DNA of 64,000 bases from Pantoea sp. GD03673 (GCF_029844725.1 NZ_JAOCKJ010000009.1:173310-237309); one strand, 5' to 3'. Counted from the stretch's first letter, positions 11,927-21,986 are shown. Notes: generated from the letters alone by a model not told the origin. Numbers and translations are program-made.

Positions 11927-12793
11927 TCAGTGCAGTCGGTCATTATTCTCAAGAGAGTGGCTGCGGATGCCGGCAATATCCACTGCGTCAAACACATAAT
12001 TTGAGCCGCAATAGTCACAGTGCATGTCGATTTTGCCATCTTCCGCGATGATCTCATCCACTTCTTCCTGCGGCAGCGTGGTCAGCACTTCGCCACAGCG
12101 TTCACGCGAGCAGGTGCATTTGTAGATCACCGGCTGTGGATCGTAAAGGGTGACCTCTTCCTGATGATAGAGACGCCACAGCGCTTCATTCGCAGGCAGA
12201 TCGATCAGCTCTTCGGTTTTAATGGTTTCGGTCAGTGTCGCCAGGTGTTCAAAGACCTCTTTTTCCGTATCCTGCGCGGGCAGCACCTGCAGCAGAATAC
12301 CGGCAGCGCCTTTGTCGCTGGTGCGGATAAACAGCCGCGTGGGCAGCTGTTCTGAGCGCATGAAGTAATCTTCCAGGCACGCCGCCAGGGTGTCTCCTTC
12401 CAGCCCGACCACACCCTGATAACGCTCACCCTTTTCAGGGGAGATGGTGATCACCAGATAGCCATTGCCGACCATGCTTTTCAGGGTGCTGTCGTCCGGG
12501 ATATCGCCTTTGATACGTGCGACGCCGCGCAGCTCCTGATTGTTGTTACCGTTGATCACCGCCAGCGACAGCGGACCGTCACCCTGCAGCTGCACGGTGA
12601 TTTCGCCATCAAACTTCAGCGTAGCGGTCAACAGGCTGGTGGCGACCAGCATCTCGCCCAGCAGCGTTTTGACCGGTGCCGGGTAGTCGTGGTTTTTCAC
12701 GGTTTCACGCCAGGTGTCAGAGACGTTCACCAGCTCGCCGCGCACGGCGGCATTTTCAAACAGATAACGGTGCAGTTGATCCTGGACTGACAT
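11927..12793 (-). CDS. hslO: Redox-regulated holdase chaperone Hsp33
   Basis: 288 residues from the ATG at 12791-12793 ([13 protein letters not shown]), chosen by alignment with the family N-terminus over a start 5 codons upstream. Hsp33 binds unfolding proteins under oxidative stress. The C-terminal zinc switch is intact: CTC in [10 protein letters not shown] and CDYC near the end, the CxC plus CxxC set whose disulfides activate the chaperone. It lies downstream of hslR in the igaA-yrfG-hslR-hslO series. Confidence 0.96.
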   Translation of the reverse strand: MSVQDQLHRYLFENAAVRGELVNVSDTWRETVKNHDYPAPVKTLLGEMLVATSLLTATLKFDGEITVQLQGDGPLSLAVINGNNNQELRGVARIKGDIPDDSTLKSMVGNGYLVITISPEKGERYQGVVGLEGDTLAACLEDYFMRSEQLPTRLFIRTSDKGAAGILLQVLPAQDTEKEVFEHLATLTETIKTEELIDLPANEALWRLYHQEEVTLYDPQPVIYKCTCSRERCGEVLTTLPQEEVDEIIAEDGKIDMHCDYCGSNYVFDAVDIAGIRSHSLENNDRLH

Positions 12794-12843
12794 ATTTTTT
12801 TCTCTCACTGGGACGGGGCGATGGTGCGTCAGGGAAGACGGCG

Positions 12844-13245
12844 TTATTCATCACCCGATAATTTAAACTTCATCAAATCGCGACGCTCTTTTTTGTCTGG
12901 TCGCCGATCGGGATGGGGCATAGTCAGCGCATTCATTTTGCGCGCCTGCGCCATTTTTTCGCGTTTTTCAATGCTGGCATCGGTTTCGCGATAGAGCTGC
13001 TGAGCCTCGCTGGCGGGACGGCGCTGCGCGGTGATGCCCGCGACCACCACGGTGCGTTCATCGTTGCCCTGACGCAGTGTCAGTTCCGCATTCAGCTCAA
13101 CCACTTTGCCGGGTTTGCTGCGCTGGCCGTTGTAATGCACTTTGCCGCCTTCAATCATCTCCCGCGCCATCGCCCGGGTTTTGTAGAAGCGTGCAGCCCA
13201 CAGCCACTTATCGAGGCGGACTTCTTCGCTACTTTTCTCTTTCAT
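12844..13245 (-). CDS. hslR: Heat shock protein HslR (Hsp15), S4-type RNA-binding protein
   Basis: 133 residues with an N-terminal S4 domain ([20 protein letters not shown], then GGKVHYNG) and a basic helical tail. Hsp15 binds 50S subunits carrying a stalled nascent chain and helps recycle them. GGAGCAGCA before the ATG is a good ribosome site. It lies 13 bp after yrfG and just upstream of hslO, which suggests one transcript. Confidence 0.95.
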   Translation of the reverse strand: MKEKSSEEVRLDKWLWAARFYKTRAMAREMIEGGKVHYNGQRSKPGKVVELNAELTLRQGNDERTVVVAGITAQRRPASEAQQLYRETDASIEKREKMAQARKMNALTMPHPDRRPDKKERRDLMKFKLSGDE

Positions 13246-13258
13246 TGCTGCTCCTGAC

Positions 13259-13906
13259 TCAGATCAGCGTCCGGTAATCGTCCGTGGCGCGGTGACGCTG
13301 AAAGGTTTGCTCAGGACGGCCCGAATCGGGGTTCTTCACGCCTAAACATCCGCCGATACCCCATAGCTTCGCCGCATCCAGAATCACTTCGCTGTCATCA
13401 ATAAACAGTGTGCGCGACGCAGAAAAGCCGGTGTGCTGTTGTACCGCCTGCCATAAACGCTGGTCTTCTTTCGGATACCCAAAGGTATGGGTGGAAAGTA
13501 ATAAATCAAGGTGCGGCGCTAAACCTGTCTGCGCCAGTTTGACGTCCAGATTGTAAGGATGCGCGTTGGTCAGCAGAATCGTGGACTTGCCCGCACGACG
13601 CAGTGCCTGCAAAAAAGGCAGCGTATCGTCCCGCAGTGCAATCCGGCTGCGCATCGCCCAGGTCATGGCGCGGATGTCCAGCGACAGGGCGTCTGTCCAG
13701 TAATCCAGACAATACCAGTTTAGCGTATGGGCGACGGCCTGATACTTTTCCGTGATGATCGCGTCGGCTTCCGCGCGGGTGATGCCGCGTTGCTGACTGA
13801 GCTGTTCAGGTACATGCTCCAGCCAGAAGTGGCGATCAAACGCCAAATCCAGCAGCGTGCCATCCATATCGAGCAGCACGGTATCAATCTCAGACCAGTT
13901 GAACAT
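13259..13906 (-). CDS. yrfG: GMP/IMP nucleotidase YrfG (HAD family)
   Basis: 215 residues. HAD motif I is LLDMDGTLLD near residue 12, motif II is ILLTNAHP, and motif IV is LFIDDSEVILDAA. THTFGYPKEDQRLW matches E. coli YrfG closely. The E. coli enzyme hydrolyses purine 5'-nucleotides, chiefly GMP and IMP. The family is slightly longer in E. coli (222), but the start MFNWSEIDTVLLDMDG is suitable. It is encoded between igaA and hslR on the same strand. Confidence 0.92.
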   Translation of the reverse strand: MFNWSEIDTVLLDMDGTLLDLAFDRHFWLEHVPEQLSQQRGITRAEADAIITEKYQAVAHTLNWYCLDYWTDALSLDIRAMTWAMRSRIALRDDTLPFLQALRRAGKSTILLTNAHPYNLDVKLAQTGLAPHLDLLLSTHTFGYPKEDQRLWQAVQQHTGFSASRTLFIDDSEVILDAAKLWGIGGCLGVKNPDSGRPEQTFQRHRATDDYRTLI

Positions 13907-13962
13907 CGTCGCGTCAGACCCTGTAAAAAACCGGGCGACAGGGTAGCACAGAAGGGCAGGGC

Positions 13963-16098
13963 TCAGAATATCGAGCGCACGCTCTGCAAAGTGCCGAGGT
14001 TATGGTTGAAACACTTGTCGTAGTATTGCTGGATATCGACCATGCGCTGGCGATTACGGTGCATACGGCGCAGCGCCAGCAGCCCATTGATCACGCCGCA
14101 GGCCAGCAGCACCAGCAGCAGTAATACGGTGCCGAGATAGCGCCACTGTGCCATAGCATCCGGCTCATTGTGCAGCGCGATGTGACGTGTACCGTTGGCA
14201 TCGGTTGAAATGCTGGTGATGATACCGCTGGCGCTGAAAGGCGTATGCAGCAGCATGGCAGAGATACGTTGCAGTTCGCGCCACTGGGATGGCGGATCGA
14301 GGTCAAACAGCGACACGGTGGGCTGTGGCTGATTCACCAGCTGTCGGCCTTCGTCACTGACGATCAGGAATCCCCCTGGCGGCGGGCTGTTGAGATTTTC
14401 AGCCGCACGACGGGTTTCGCGGAAAAAGAAGGTGGAGGTGGCGGTATTGACCAGGTTTTCCAGCGCTTCCGCGCTCACCGGGCGCAGCAGCACATTCATG
14501 CCGTTTAGCTGACCGGAATCTGCCCGGCGCATCAGTGCTTCCCAGTCTTTGGCATTGCCCAGGTTTACCAGCGCATTTTTCAGGCGCATACAATCCTGCG
14601 GCTGATTACAGAGATCCTGCGTTTTTATCACCAGATCGGAAAAATCATCCAGCAGGATCATACCGGACTTCTGAATCGCGGACGCCAGCTGCGGGTTGAG
14701 TTTGGGATCGGTGTTGGTTTCCGGGTGCAGCTGCTTTGTTGTGGTATCCAGCAGAGCCGCGGCTTTATCAATGATGTCCGATTGTGGCTGCGGCAATGGC
14801 GTGGCGTTATTCCAGTAGACCGCCGAGCAGTCGAACGGCATAAAGGCGTAGCTGCGGTTGCTCTGGTAGTTGTCCGGCACCGAACACATGCCGGTGCCAC
14901 TCACCTTAAGGTTGTCGCCAATATTCAGAGGCACGCTGCTGAGTTTATCAACGCTGTTAACTTCCAGACTGTCGGTGCCCCTTGCCCAGGCCAGACTGAG
15001 CTTAATTGGCATGCCGAGCGGGATCCAGGTAACCAGCATGGTCAGCACCATGAGCGAACCACAGGCCAGCACCACATTTTTTCGCCAGCGCTGGATAGGA
15101 AAGTTTTTGACTTCATCCTGCAGCGACAGGAAACGCCCCTGACGCACCACCTGACGGTTGAGGTAGATTTCCACATCGGTCACCTGACCGAGATCGTGCG
15201 CGACATAGGGCTGCCAGTGCGGAGGATAGGCGAGGTCAATAATCCCCAGCGTGATGTTGCTCTGCTCCTGATTTGACTCACTGAACAGGCCCCAGCGCTT
15301 TGGCGCACCGCGCAGGCAGTGGATATCACGCAGCCCGCGCTCACCGGGAATGCGATAGAGCAGCCACAGACTGGCTGCGATCATGACTGCGCCCGTCAGC
15401 ACCAGCCAGATCATCAGCGTGGTGGGCACTAACAGGCTGAAGAAGAAAAGTAAGAAGGCAAGGGAGATCATCACCGCTTCACGCGTGCCGTCTGGCCGCG
15501 ACAGACGATACTCTTCCGCTGTCTCTTTACGCACCTGCAGCAGTTCGACATTTTCGGTTTCTGCTTTGCGGATAGACGCATTGGTCGACACCGGACGCAT
15601 CAGCGTCGGCAGCGATTGCTGGTCCACGGCATAATCCACCAGCGAGTGGCCGTTCAGTGAGATCACCAGCGGAATAGATTGGGTGCGGATTAACTCAACG
15701 TAGTTTTCGTCGGTGATGTACTGCTCCCACAGCGGCGGCAGATGAACTTCAACTTCATCCAGGTAGTAGCGCCATTTATGGGGATCGTCAGTAGAGAGGC
15801 CGTAGCGGGTAATCGCGCGGGTAACCGGATAGACATTATTGCTCTGCGCCGTCAGCGTCAGACGTTCAGATGCGCTTCGCTTATCGGCAGTGACCGCGGT
15901 ACGCGGCTGCTTTTCCAGCGCCGCCACATATTTATCGACCGCCTCATGCTCCTGAGCGGAAAGTTTACGGCAGGGCGGACTGATGAATGGCAGCGGTTTC
16001 GCCAACGGCGGGCGATGCCGCATAGCGTACCAGAACCCAATGCCTGCCAGGATTGAACAGGTCAGCACTATGGCCAGGATCATAAAGATTGTGCTCAT
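13963..16098 (-). CDS. igaA: IgaA/YrfF inner-membrane repressor of the Rcs phosphorelay
   Basis: 711 residues, the IgaA length. TM segments appear at about residues 5-25, around 210-245 (FLLFFFSLLVPTTLMIWLVL), near 340-360 and near 650-675 (GTVLLLLVLLACGVINGLL), giving cytoplasmic domains plus a large periplasmic domain. IgaA restrains RcsD and keeps Rcs signalling off without envelope stress; it is essential in Salmonella unless Rcs is disabled. Neighbours yrfG and nudE are as in E. coli. Confidence 0.94.
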   Translation of the reverse strand: MSTIFMILAIVLTCSILAGIGFWYAMRHRPPLAKPLPFISPPCRKLSAQEHEAVDKYVAALEKQPRTAVTADKRSASERLTLTAQSNNVYPVTRAITRYGLSTDDPHKWRYYLDEVEVHLPPLWEQYITDENYVELIRTQSIPLVISLNGHSLVDYAVDQQSLPTLMRPVSTNASIRKAETENVELLQVRKETAEEYRLSRPDGTREAVMISLAFLLFFFSLLVPTTLMIWLVLTGAVMIAASLWLLYRIPGERGLRDIHCLRGAPKRWGLFSESNQEQSNITLGIIDLAYPPHWQPYVAHDLGQVTDVEIYLNRQVVRQGRFLSLQDEVKNFPIQRWRKNVVLACGSLMVLTMLVTWIPLGMPIKLSLAWARGTDSLEVNSVDKLSSVPLNIGDNLKVSGTGMCSVPDNYQSNRSYAFMPFDCSAVYWNNATPLPQPQSDIIDKAAALLDTTTKQLHPETNTDPKLNPQLASAIQKSGMILLDDFSDLVIKTQDLCNQPQDCMRLKNALVNLGNAKDWEALMRRADSGQLNGMNVLLRPVSAEALENLVNTATSTFFFRETRRAAENLNSPPPGGFLIVSDEGRQLVNQPQPTVSLFDLDPPSQWRELQRISAMLLHTPFSASGIITSISTDANGTRHIALHNEPDAMAQWRYLGTVLLLLVLLACGVINGLLALRRMHRNRQRMVDIQQYYDKCFNHNLGTLQSVRSIF

Positions 16099-16489
16099 GC
16101 TCTGCTCAATTCAGCCAAAATGCTGCCTTCACTTTAAACTTTCGCTCCCGGTTATGCTCACTATAAAAGAGGCATTCCGGAAGATTATATAACCCTGAGG
16201 AGTCAGGCACCCGATGAAATAGTGCCAGCGTATATCTGACTGGCATTTATTAAACCCTGCCTTGCCCGAATGGTAACCGGCACCGACTGGATTAAATATC
16301 GGTATTATCTGAAACTTATCGCAGCATATTGACTAATGCAAATTTAGTCTTAACTGATAACCAAAGGCTGTTATTCAATCACGGTAATCTGTGCAACGAT
16401 AACGCCACTGTCTGACTGTCGCACAATTGCCTGTGGTTAGGTATGCTAATTCGCTCCTGATAGCCGGCGCAGAATAATTTGAGGCTGAT
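16099..16489. other. igaA/nudE divergent intergenic region
   Basis: 391 bp with no supported ORF. It should hold the divergent igaA and nudE promoters. A possible nudE promoter is TCGCAC, 17 bp, then TATGCT at about 16422-16450, with a weak -35. TTTGAGGCTGAT before 16490 is the nudE ribosome site. Nothing else stands out. Confidence 0.45.
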
Positions 16490-17053
16490 ATGAAAATTCC
16501 AAAAAAACCTGACATCCTCAATATCACCGCCGTGGCACGTTCACGGTTATTTACCATTGAATCGGTCGATCTGGCTTTCAGTAATGGTGCGCATCGCGTT
16601 TATGAGCGAATGAAGCCCTCTGAACGTGAAGCGGTGATGATTGTGCCTATTATTGATGACCATCTGATCCTGATTCAGGAATATGCCGTCGGCCTGGAAA
16701 CCTACGAGCTGGGTTTTCCGAAAGGGCTGATCGATGCAGGTGAAACGGTGAATGAAGCGGCGGTGCGCGAACTTAAAGAAGAGGTTGGTTTTGGTGCCGA
16801 ACAGTTAACCACGCTGGGCAAGCTCACCATGGCCCCCTCTTACTTTTCCAGCAAAATGAACATTGTGGTGGCCGAAGGTCTTTATGCCGAAAAGCTGGAA
16901 GGCGATGAGCCTGAGCCACTGATTGTCCACCGCTGGCCGCTGAGCGATATGCTGTCGCTGCTGGAAGAGCCCGATTTCCGCGAGGCACGTAATGTCAGTG
17001 CGCTATTCCTCGCGCGTGAATGGCTGGTAAAACAGGGGCGGTTACATTACTGA
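16490..17053 (+). CDS. nudE: ADP compounds hydrolase NudE (Nudix)
   Basis: 187 residues. A perfect Nudix box, G-x5-E-x7-REL-x-EE-x-GF, runs from about residue 80 (begins GLIDAGETV, ends LKEEVGF). NudE hydrolyses ADP-ribose, Ap3A and NADH-type compounds to limit reactive nucleotide metabolites. The N-terminal IPKKPDILNITAVARSR matches the enterobacterial family. It is divergent from igaA and convergent with mrcA, with a shared terminator between. Confidence 0.95.
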   Translation: MKIPKKPDILNITAVARSRLFTIESVDLAFSNGAHRVYERMKPSEREAVMIVPIIDDHLILIQEYAVGLETYELGFPKGLIDAGETVNEAAVRELKEEVGFGAEQLTTLGKLTMAPSYFSSKMNIVVAEGLYAEKLEGDEPEPLIVHRWPLSDMLSLLEEPDFREARNVSALFLAREWLVKQGRLHY

Positions 17054-17057
17054 AAAA

Positions 17058-17090
17058 CAAAGGCCGACTGACGTCGGCCTTTGTTATTGT
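17058..17090. terminator. Probable bidirectional terminator between nudE and mrcA
   Basis: An 11-bp stem, CAAAGGCCGAC and GTCGGCCTTTG (17058-17068 and 17073-17083), with loop TGAC is followed by TTATTGT. The 5' side is preceded by AAAA, so the reverse transcript also gets a T-run. Confidence 0.8.
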
Positions 17091-17108
17091 GCGGCTGCGG
17101 AGGTCACA

Positions 17109-19658
17109 TCAGAACAGCTCGTGACTCTCGCCATTATCCATAATGGTGGTACCCACATCATGAACCGAATATTCGGTTGGCTGGGTGCCATTGATGAAGT
17201 ACTCCTGACGGGTGTTGCCACCGCCATTGGCCAGCTTGCCGGTGCTGCGATCGATCGTCACCGTGACCACGCCATCCGGCGGCGTTAACGGCTGCACCGG
17301 CACACCTTCCAGCGCGCTCTTCATATACTCGTCCCATGCCGGTTGCGCACTCTTCGCACCGCCTTCATAGCCCGAAATCTGATCTGGAATAGCACCAGAA
17401 AGCGTGCTGCGACCCAGATTGCGGCGCGCATCATCAAAACCGATCCAGACTGAGGTCACCACGCCAGGGCCGTAACCCGAGAACCAGGCATCTTTCGAGC
17501 TGTTGGTGGTACCGGTTTTACCACCGATATCATTACGCTTGAGATCGCGCCCGGCACGCCAGCCGGTTCCAAGCCAGCCCGGTTCGCCGAAGATGTTACT
17601 GTTCAGCGCGCTCTTAATCAGGAAGGTGAGCGGGGTGTTGATCACGTGCGGCGCATAGTGCTGCTCACCCTGCTGTGACTGAGCCGGAACCTGCTCCAGT
17701 TCAGGCTGAGGAACGGCCTGGTTCTGATTGTTATTTGAGGCGGCAACGTTCTCGACGCTCTCTTCGTTAAGCGCCAGCGCTTTTTTGGTCTCGCCGTAGA
17801 TCACCGGCAGATTGCACTGTGGACAGGCGATCTTCGGTTTCTCTTCAAAGACGGTGCCGCCCTGTTCGTCCTCAATTTTCGTAATGAAATAAGGGTCGAT
17901 CAGGAAGCCGCCATTCGCCATCACGGAGTAGCCGCGCACCACCTGTAACGGCGTGAACGAGGCCGCACCCAATGCCAGCGACTCGGTGTGAACAATATTT
18001 TGAGCCGGGAAACCAAAGCGCTGCAGATACTCTGCGGCGTAGTCCACGCCCATCGCACGCATCGCACGCACCATGACGACGTTTTTCGACTGGCCTAATC
18101 CCTGACGCAGACGAATCGGACCATCATAAGTCGGCGGTGAGTTTTTCGGACGCCAGTCAGCACCGGCACCCGCATCCCAGCGTGAAATCGGCACATCGTT
18201 CAGGATCGAGGCGAGCGTCAGCCCGCGATCCATCGCAGCGGTATAAAGGAAAGGCTTGATGTTAGAACCGACCTGGCGCAGCGCCTGGGTCGCACGGTTA
18301 AACATGCTCTGGTTAAAGGCGAAACCGCCCACCAGCGCACGTACCGCACCATCATTCGGATCCAGCGAGACCAGCGCCGAGTTCACATCCGGCACCTGGC
18401 CCAGCCACCAGTCGTCACCCACTTTACGCACCCAGACCTGCTGACCCGCCTGCAGGACCTGCGTCACGCTTTTCGGTGTCGGACCCTGCACGGTATCTGA
18501 CTTATAAGGCCGCGCCCAGCGCACACCGGCTAATGCCAGCGACACATTGCTGCCATCTTTCAGCATCACAGTCGCTTCATCGCTGCGTGCTTCTGTGACC
18601 ACGGCCGGATGGAGCGGACCATAGACCGGCAGCGCCTTCAGCGTTTTCTCGATCTTCGTCTGATCCCAGGCGGGTTCACCCACTTTCCAGAGCACGCTGG
18701 TCGGGCCGCGATAGCCATGACGCATATCGTAGGCCATGACGTTATTGCGCACCGAAGTCTGAGCGGCTTCCTGCAGGCGGCGGGTCACGGTGGTGTAAAC
18801 CTTGTAACCGTCGGTGTAGGCATTGTCGCCGTAGCGTTTCACCATCTCCTGACGCACCATCTCGCTGAGATAGGGGGCCGAGAAGGCGATTTCCGGACCG
18901 TGATACTTCGCCACCAGCGGGGTATTACGTGCCTCGTCATACTGCTGCTGCGTGATGTAATGCTGATCCAGCATACGCGCCAGTACCACGTTGCGGCGCG
19001 ACAGGGCGCGGCTCGGCGAGTACAGCGGGTTAAAGGTAGAAGGCGCTTTCGGCAGACCCGCAATCATCGCCATCTCACTCAGCGACAGCTGGTCAACCGG
19101 CTTACCAAAATAGACCTGTGAGGCTGCGCCGACGCCATAAGCGCGGTAGCCGAGGTAGATCTTATTCAGATAGAGCTCAAGAATTTCATCTTTATTCAGC
19201 AGCTGCTCAATGCGGATGGCCAGGAACGCTTCCTTTATTTTACGCATCAGGGTGCGTTCCGGGCTCAGGAAGAAGTTACGGGCCAGCTGCTGAGTGATGG
19301 TACTGGCACCCTGTGAGGCATGGCCGGAGACCAGCGCAATGCTGGCCGCACGGAAAATACCCACCGGGTCAACACCATGATGCTCATAGAAACGGCTGTC
19401 TTCGGTCGCAATAAACGCTTTCACCATCACGGGTGGCACTTGCTGCAGAGTCAAAGGGATACGGCGCATTTCGCCATACTGGGCGATTAAATCGCCGTCG
19501 GCGCTGTAAACCTGCATAGGGGTTTGCAGACGCACATCTTTCAGCGTGTTTACGTCGGGCAGCTGTGGCTCTATGTATTTGTATAAACCATAAATCGAGC
19601 CAGCTCCCAACAGGATGCAACACACTGTAAGGATCAATAAATACTTTACGAACTTCAC
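17109..19658 (-). CDS. mrcA: Penicillin-binding protein 1a (bifunctional glycosyltransferase/transpeptidase)
   Basis: 849 residues. A short cytoplasmic tail and TM (about residues 6-26) precede the GT51 glycosyltransferase domain (EDSRFYEHHGVDP, GASTITQQLARN). The transpeptidase domain shows SNIK (active Ser) in QVGSNIKPFLYT, SKN in GQSKNVV, and KTGTT. An OB-like insert (about 320-420) is present. PBP1a polymerises and crosslinks septal and side-wall peptidoglycan with LpoA. It is divergent from hofM, as in E. coli. Confidence 0.97.
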   Translation of the reverse strand: MKFVKYLLILTVCCILLGAGSIYGLYKYIEPQLPDVNTLKDVRLQTPMQVYSADGDLIAQYGEMRRIPLTLQQVPPVMVKAFIATEDSRFYEHHGVDPVGIFRAASIALVSGHASQGASTITQQLARNFFLSPERTLMRKIKEAFLAIRIEQLLNKDEILELYLNKIYLGYRAYGVGAASQVYFGKPVDQLSLSEMAMIAGLPKAPSTFNPLYSPSRALSRRNVVLARMLDQHYITQQQYDEARNTPLVAKYHGPEIAFSAPYLSEMVRQEMVKRYGDNAYTDGYKVYTTVTRRLQEAAQTSVRNNVMAYDMRHGYRGPTSVLWKVGEPAWDQTKIEKTLKALPVYGPLHPAVVTEARSDEATVMLKDGSNVSLALAGVRWARPYKSDTVQGPTPKSVTQVLQAGQQVWVRKVGDDWWLGQVPDVNSALVSLDPNDGAVRALVGGFAFNQSMFNRATQALRQVGSNIKPFLYTAAMDRGLTLASILNDVPISRWDAGAGADWRPKNSPPTYDGPIRLRQGLGQSKNVVMVRAMRAMGVDYAAEYLQRFGFPAQNIVHTESLALGAASFTPLQVVRGYSVMANGGFLIDPYFITKIEDEQGGTVFEEKPKIACPQCNLPVIYGETKKALALNEESVENVAASNNNQNQAVPQPELEQVPAQSQQGEQHYAPHVINTPLTFLIKSALNSNIFGEPGWLGTGWRAGRDLKRNDIGGKTGTTNSSKDAWFSGYGPGVVTSVWIGFDDARRNLGRSTLSGAIPDQISGYEGGAKSAQPAWDEYMKSALEGVPVQPLTPPDGVVTVTIDRSTGKLANGGGNTRQEYFINGTQPTEYSVHDVGTTIMDNGESHELF

Positions 19659-19774
19659 CTGGAATTTCCCATCTGTTGTCGTTTGAGCAGTTTATAAACA
19701 ACCGCGCGGTAGTATAAAGGCAAGCCAGACGCTTTGATATGTCCATTTTCCCGGACGATAAGGAGATCGCGCGC

Positions 19775-20581
19775 ATGGCTTTTCATACCTGGCAAATTGG
19801 GCTGGATATTCAGAACAGGCAGATGTGTGCCCTGGCCCTCCAGCCTCGTCGTGATGGCTGGCAGCTACGCCACTGGTGGCAGCAGCGGCTGCCGCAAGAT
19901 ACGTTAAGAAACGGCGTGCTGCAATCTTCGCCTGAATTACTGTCAGCCTTAACAGCCTGGCGTCAGCGGTTGCCGCGTCGTTACTCGCTGCGGGTCGCAC
20001 TGCCAGCCCGGCTGGTGCTGCAGCGCCAGCTTCCCCTGCCCGCACAGTCGCTGAAGGAGCCCGCGCTGGGGCATTACGTGCAGGCGGCCGCACGCAGGCT
20101 CTTTCCCCTGGAGCCTGCTGCGCTGGCGCTGGATTATCGGGTCGATGCCGAGAGCGGCCAGCTCTGCGTTACGGCAGCACGGCTGGAGATTTTAGATCAG
20201 TGGGCAGCGCCACTGTTGCAGGCGGGATTAAAGCCGCAGGTGTTTGAACTGACGACCGAAGCGCTGAAGCGGTTAGCCCGGCAGGCTGCGCTGCAGGATG
20301 GCGCGGTGCTGGTGTTGCAGCAGGATAACCGCTGGCTCTGGAGTGATGCGCATACCGCCGCTGACAGTGGCGAAGCCGCTACGCTTGCGGCACTGCAGCA
20401 GCAGGCCTTCCCCGATGCCCGTTCAGTTGCCTGGTGCGCAGCAGAGCAAACCGGGCTTCCCGCTGACGCCCTCGCGTTTTCCCCGTTTGATCTCTTCCGT
20501 TATAAACAGCCGCCGTGGCCGGAAAATCCCGGTGCCTTTGCGCTGGCAGCTGGCCTGGCACTGCGCGACGGGGACAAATGA
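19775..20581 (+). CDS. hofM: HofM, PilM-like pilus/DNA-uptake assembly protein
   Basis: 268 residues from the ATG at 19775 (MAFHTWQIGLDIQN); AAGGAG lies about 9 bases upstream and the E. coli protein starts likewise. It resembles PilM, the actin-like cytoplasmic component that binds the PilN tail in type IV pili and competence systems. Sequence is weakly conserved, so position in the hof cluster carries much of the call. The stop overlaps the hofN start. Confidence 0.85.
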   Translation: MAFHTWQIGLDIQNRQMCALALQPRRDGWQLRHWWQQRLPQDTLRNGVLQSSPELLSALTAWRQRLPRRYSLRVALPARLVLQRQLPLPAQSLKEPALGHYVQAAARRLFPLEPAALALDYRVDAESGQLCVTAARLEILDQWAAPLLQAGLKPQVFELTTEALKRLARQAALQDGAVLVLQQDNRWLWSDAHTAADSGEAATLAALQQQAFPDARSVAWCAAEQTGLPADALAFSPFDLFRYKQPPWPENPGAFALAAGLALRDGDK

Positions 20582-21123
20582 TGGTGGCGGTCAATCTGCT
20601 GCCCTGGCGGCAGCGTCGTCAGCAACAGCAGCGGCGACGGAGCCTTGTCGCGCTGTCACTAATGCTCAGTGCTCTGCTGCTGGTGGTGATGCAGCAAACC
20701 TGGCGAATCCGTCAGGCGCGTCAGCAGGTCGCGGAGACGGGCAGGGTGCAGCAGCGGGCGCTGGAAAGCCTGGAAGCGCAGTTAGCGCAGCAGAAGCAGT
20801 TACTGGCGCAGCTCACTGTGGTGCAAAAACAACAGGCGAAGCAGCGTCATCAGACTGTGCAACTGGCCGCATGGCATCAGTTCTGGATCGATTTACCTGC
20901 GTTGCTGCCCGACACCGCCTGGCTGACCCGCCTGGAGAAGCGCGACAGTCGCCTTACGCTGGAGGGGCAGGCGCAGGATATGGCGGCGATCCGGCAGTTC
21001 CGTGAGCAGTTAACCACCGTCGCCCTGTTTGGTCAGGTTAAGCAGGGCGGGGTCAAACGTCAGGCGAGTGGCCGTTATCAGTTTTCTCTGCGGGCAGAGG
21101 TGCAGGAGGTGGCTGATGAATGA
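20578..21123 (+). CDS. hofN: HofN, PilN-like inner-membrane assembly protein
   Basis: 181 residues from the ATG at 20578 (a second ATG follows at once). The N-terminal VNLLPWRQRRQ matches the PilN signature that docks on PilM (NLLPWR); a TM segment at about residues 22-40 (LVALSLMLSALLLVVM) is followed by a Gln/Leu-rich coiled coil. It overlaps hofM by 4 bp and hofO by 8 bp, so the set is translated as a coupled operon. Confidence 0.87.
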   Translation: MMVAVNLLPWRQRRQQQQRRRSLVALSLMLSALLLVVMQQTWRIRQARQQVAETGRVQQRALESLEAQLAQQKQLLAQLTVVQKQQAKQRHQTVQLAAWHQFWIDLPALLPDTAWLTRLEKRDSRLTLEGQAQDMAAIRQFREQLTTVALFGQVKQGGVKRQASGRYQFSLRAEVQEVADE

Positions 21124-21613
21124 GTGGTGGGATCGGTGGTGGCAGATGGCCGCTGTGCCGCGCTACGGCATGCTCGCCGCCGTTTCATCGGGCCTGTTGC
21201 TGCTCTCATGGGTTTTCTGGTTGCGGCCACAGCAGCAGGCGCTGATCGTCGAACAGCAGACGCTGACGCAGTTGAACCGTACTCTGGATCAGCGCCAGCA
21301 ACAGTGGCATCAGAATCCCGACAATGCACAGTTGCAGGCCCAGCTCCAGGCGATGCAGAACGCCAGGCCTGCATCGGGCGCATCGGGCCGGGCAGTGGAA
21401 GCGATCCTGGCGGCACGCCGTCATCAACTGGAGGAGTGGCAACCGGATGCCCCTTCACGCACGCTGACTTTGCATCTGCAGTGGCAGCCGTTTCAGTCGC
21501 TTTTTGCCGAGTTTGCCGATGCTTCCGTACCGTTTCCCGTGCATTTCCAGCTGCTGTCGCAGCCGCAGCATCTGGTGGCTCAACTCTGGCTGGAGCCTGA
21601 CGATGCGCCATAG
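21116..21613 (+). CDS. hofO: HofO, PilO-like assembly protein
   Basis: 165 residues from the ATG at 21116 (MNEWWDRWWQ), preceded by AGGAGGTGGCTG inside the hofN end. A TM segment (YGMLAAVSSGLLLLSWVFWL) is followed by a Gln-rich helix and a small periplasmic domain, the PilO plan. It is expected to pair with HofN in the inner membrane. It overlaps both neighbours. Confidence 0.82.
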   Translation: MNEWWDRWWQMAAVPRYGMLAAVSSGLLLLSWVFWLRPQQQALIVEQQTLTQLNRTLDQRQQQWHQNPDNAQLQAQLQAMQNARPASGASGRAVEAILAARRHQLEEWQPDAPSRTLTLHLQWQPFQSLFAEFADASVPFPVHFQLLSQPQHLVAQLWLEPDDAP

Positions 21614-21986
21614 CCTGCTGATTTTGCTGTTGTGCTGTGGCGGTGTGCTGGCGCGTGATCCCTTCCGGCCCGTTGCCGGTTCATTTTGCCAGGCGCTCGT
21701 GGCACCCCTTACCGGCTGGCGTCTGCAGGGCATCATTGGCCGGGAGGCCCGGTTCCATGCCTGGCTGCTGACTCCGCAGGGAGAGAGCATTATGGTCCGC
21801 ACCGGCAAACCCTTTTCGTTAGCGCCCTGGCAACTCGCTGATATGACCCGACGCAGCATTACCTTAGCAGTACCGGATAGCTGCACTGCTCAACAGACTG
21901 CGTTTTACTTAAAAGGACGTTCGCATGATAAGGATAGCCACGCTGCTGCTGGTCATAAGCTGCCTGCTGCCGGTTTACGCCGCTGA
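21603..21986 (+). CDS. hofP: HofP, PilP-like protein
   Basis: 127 residues from the ATG at 21603. The N-terminus is hydrophobic (LLILLLCCGGVLA) and RDPFRP is the start of the mature PilP-type sequence; GWRLQGIIGR recalls the PilP domain linking the inner-membrane complex to the secretin. The frame runs 62 bp into hofQ, so the C-terminal 20 or so residues are low-complexity and share DNA with the HofQ signal peptide. Length fits E. coli HofP (134). Confidence 0.78.
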   Translation: MRHSLLILLLCCGGVLARDPFRPVAGSFCQALVAPLTGWRLQGIIGREARFHAWLLTPQGESIMVRTGKPFSLAPWQLADMTRRSITLAVPDSCTAQQTAFYLKGRSHDKDSHAAAGHKLPAAGLRR

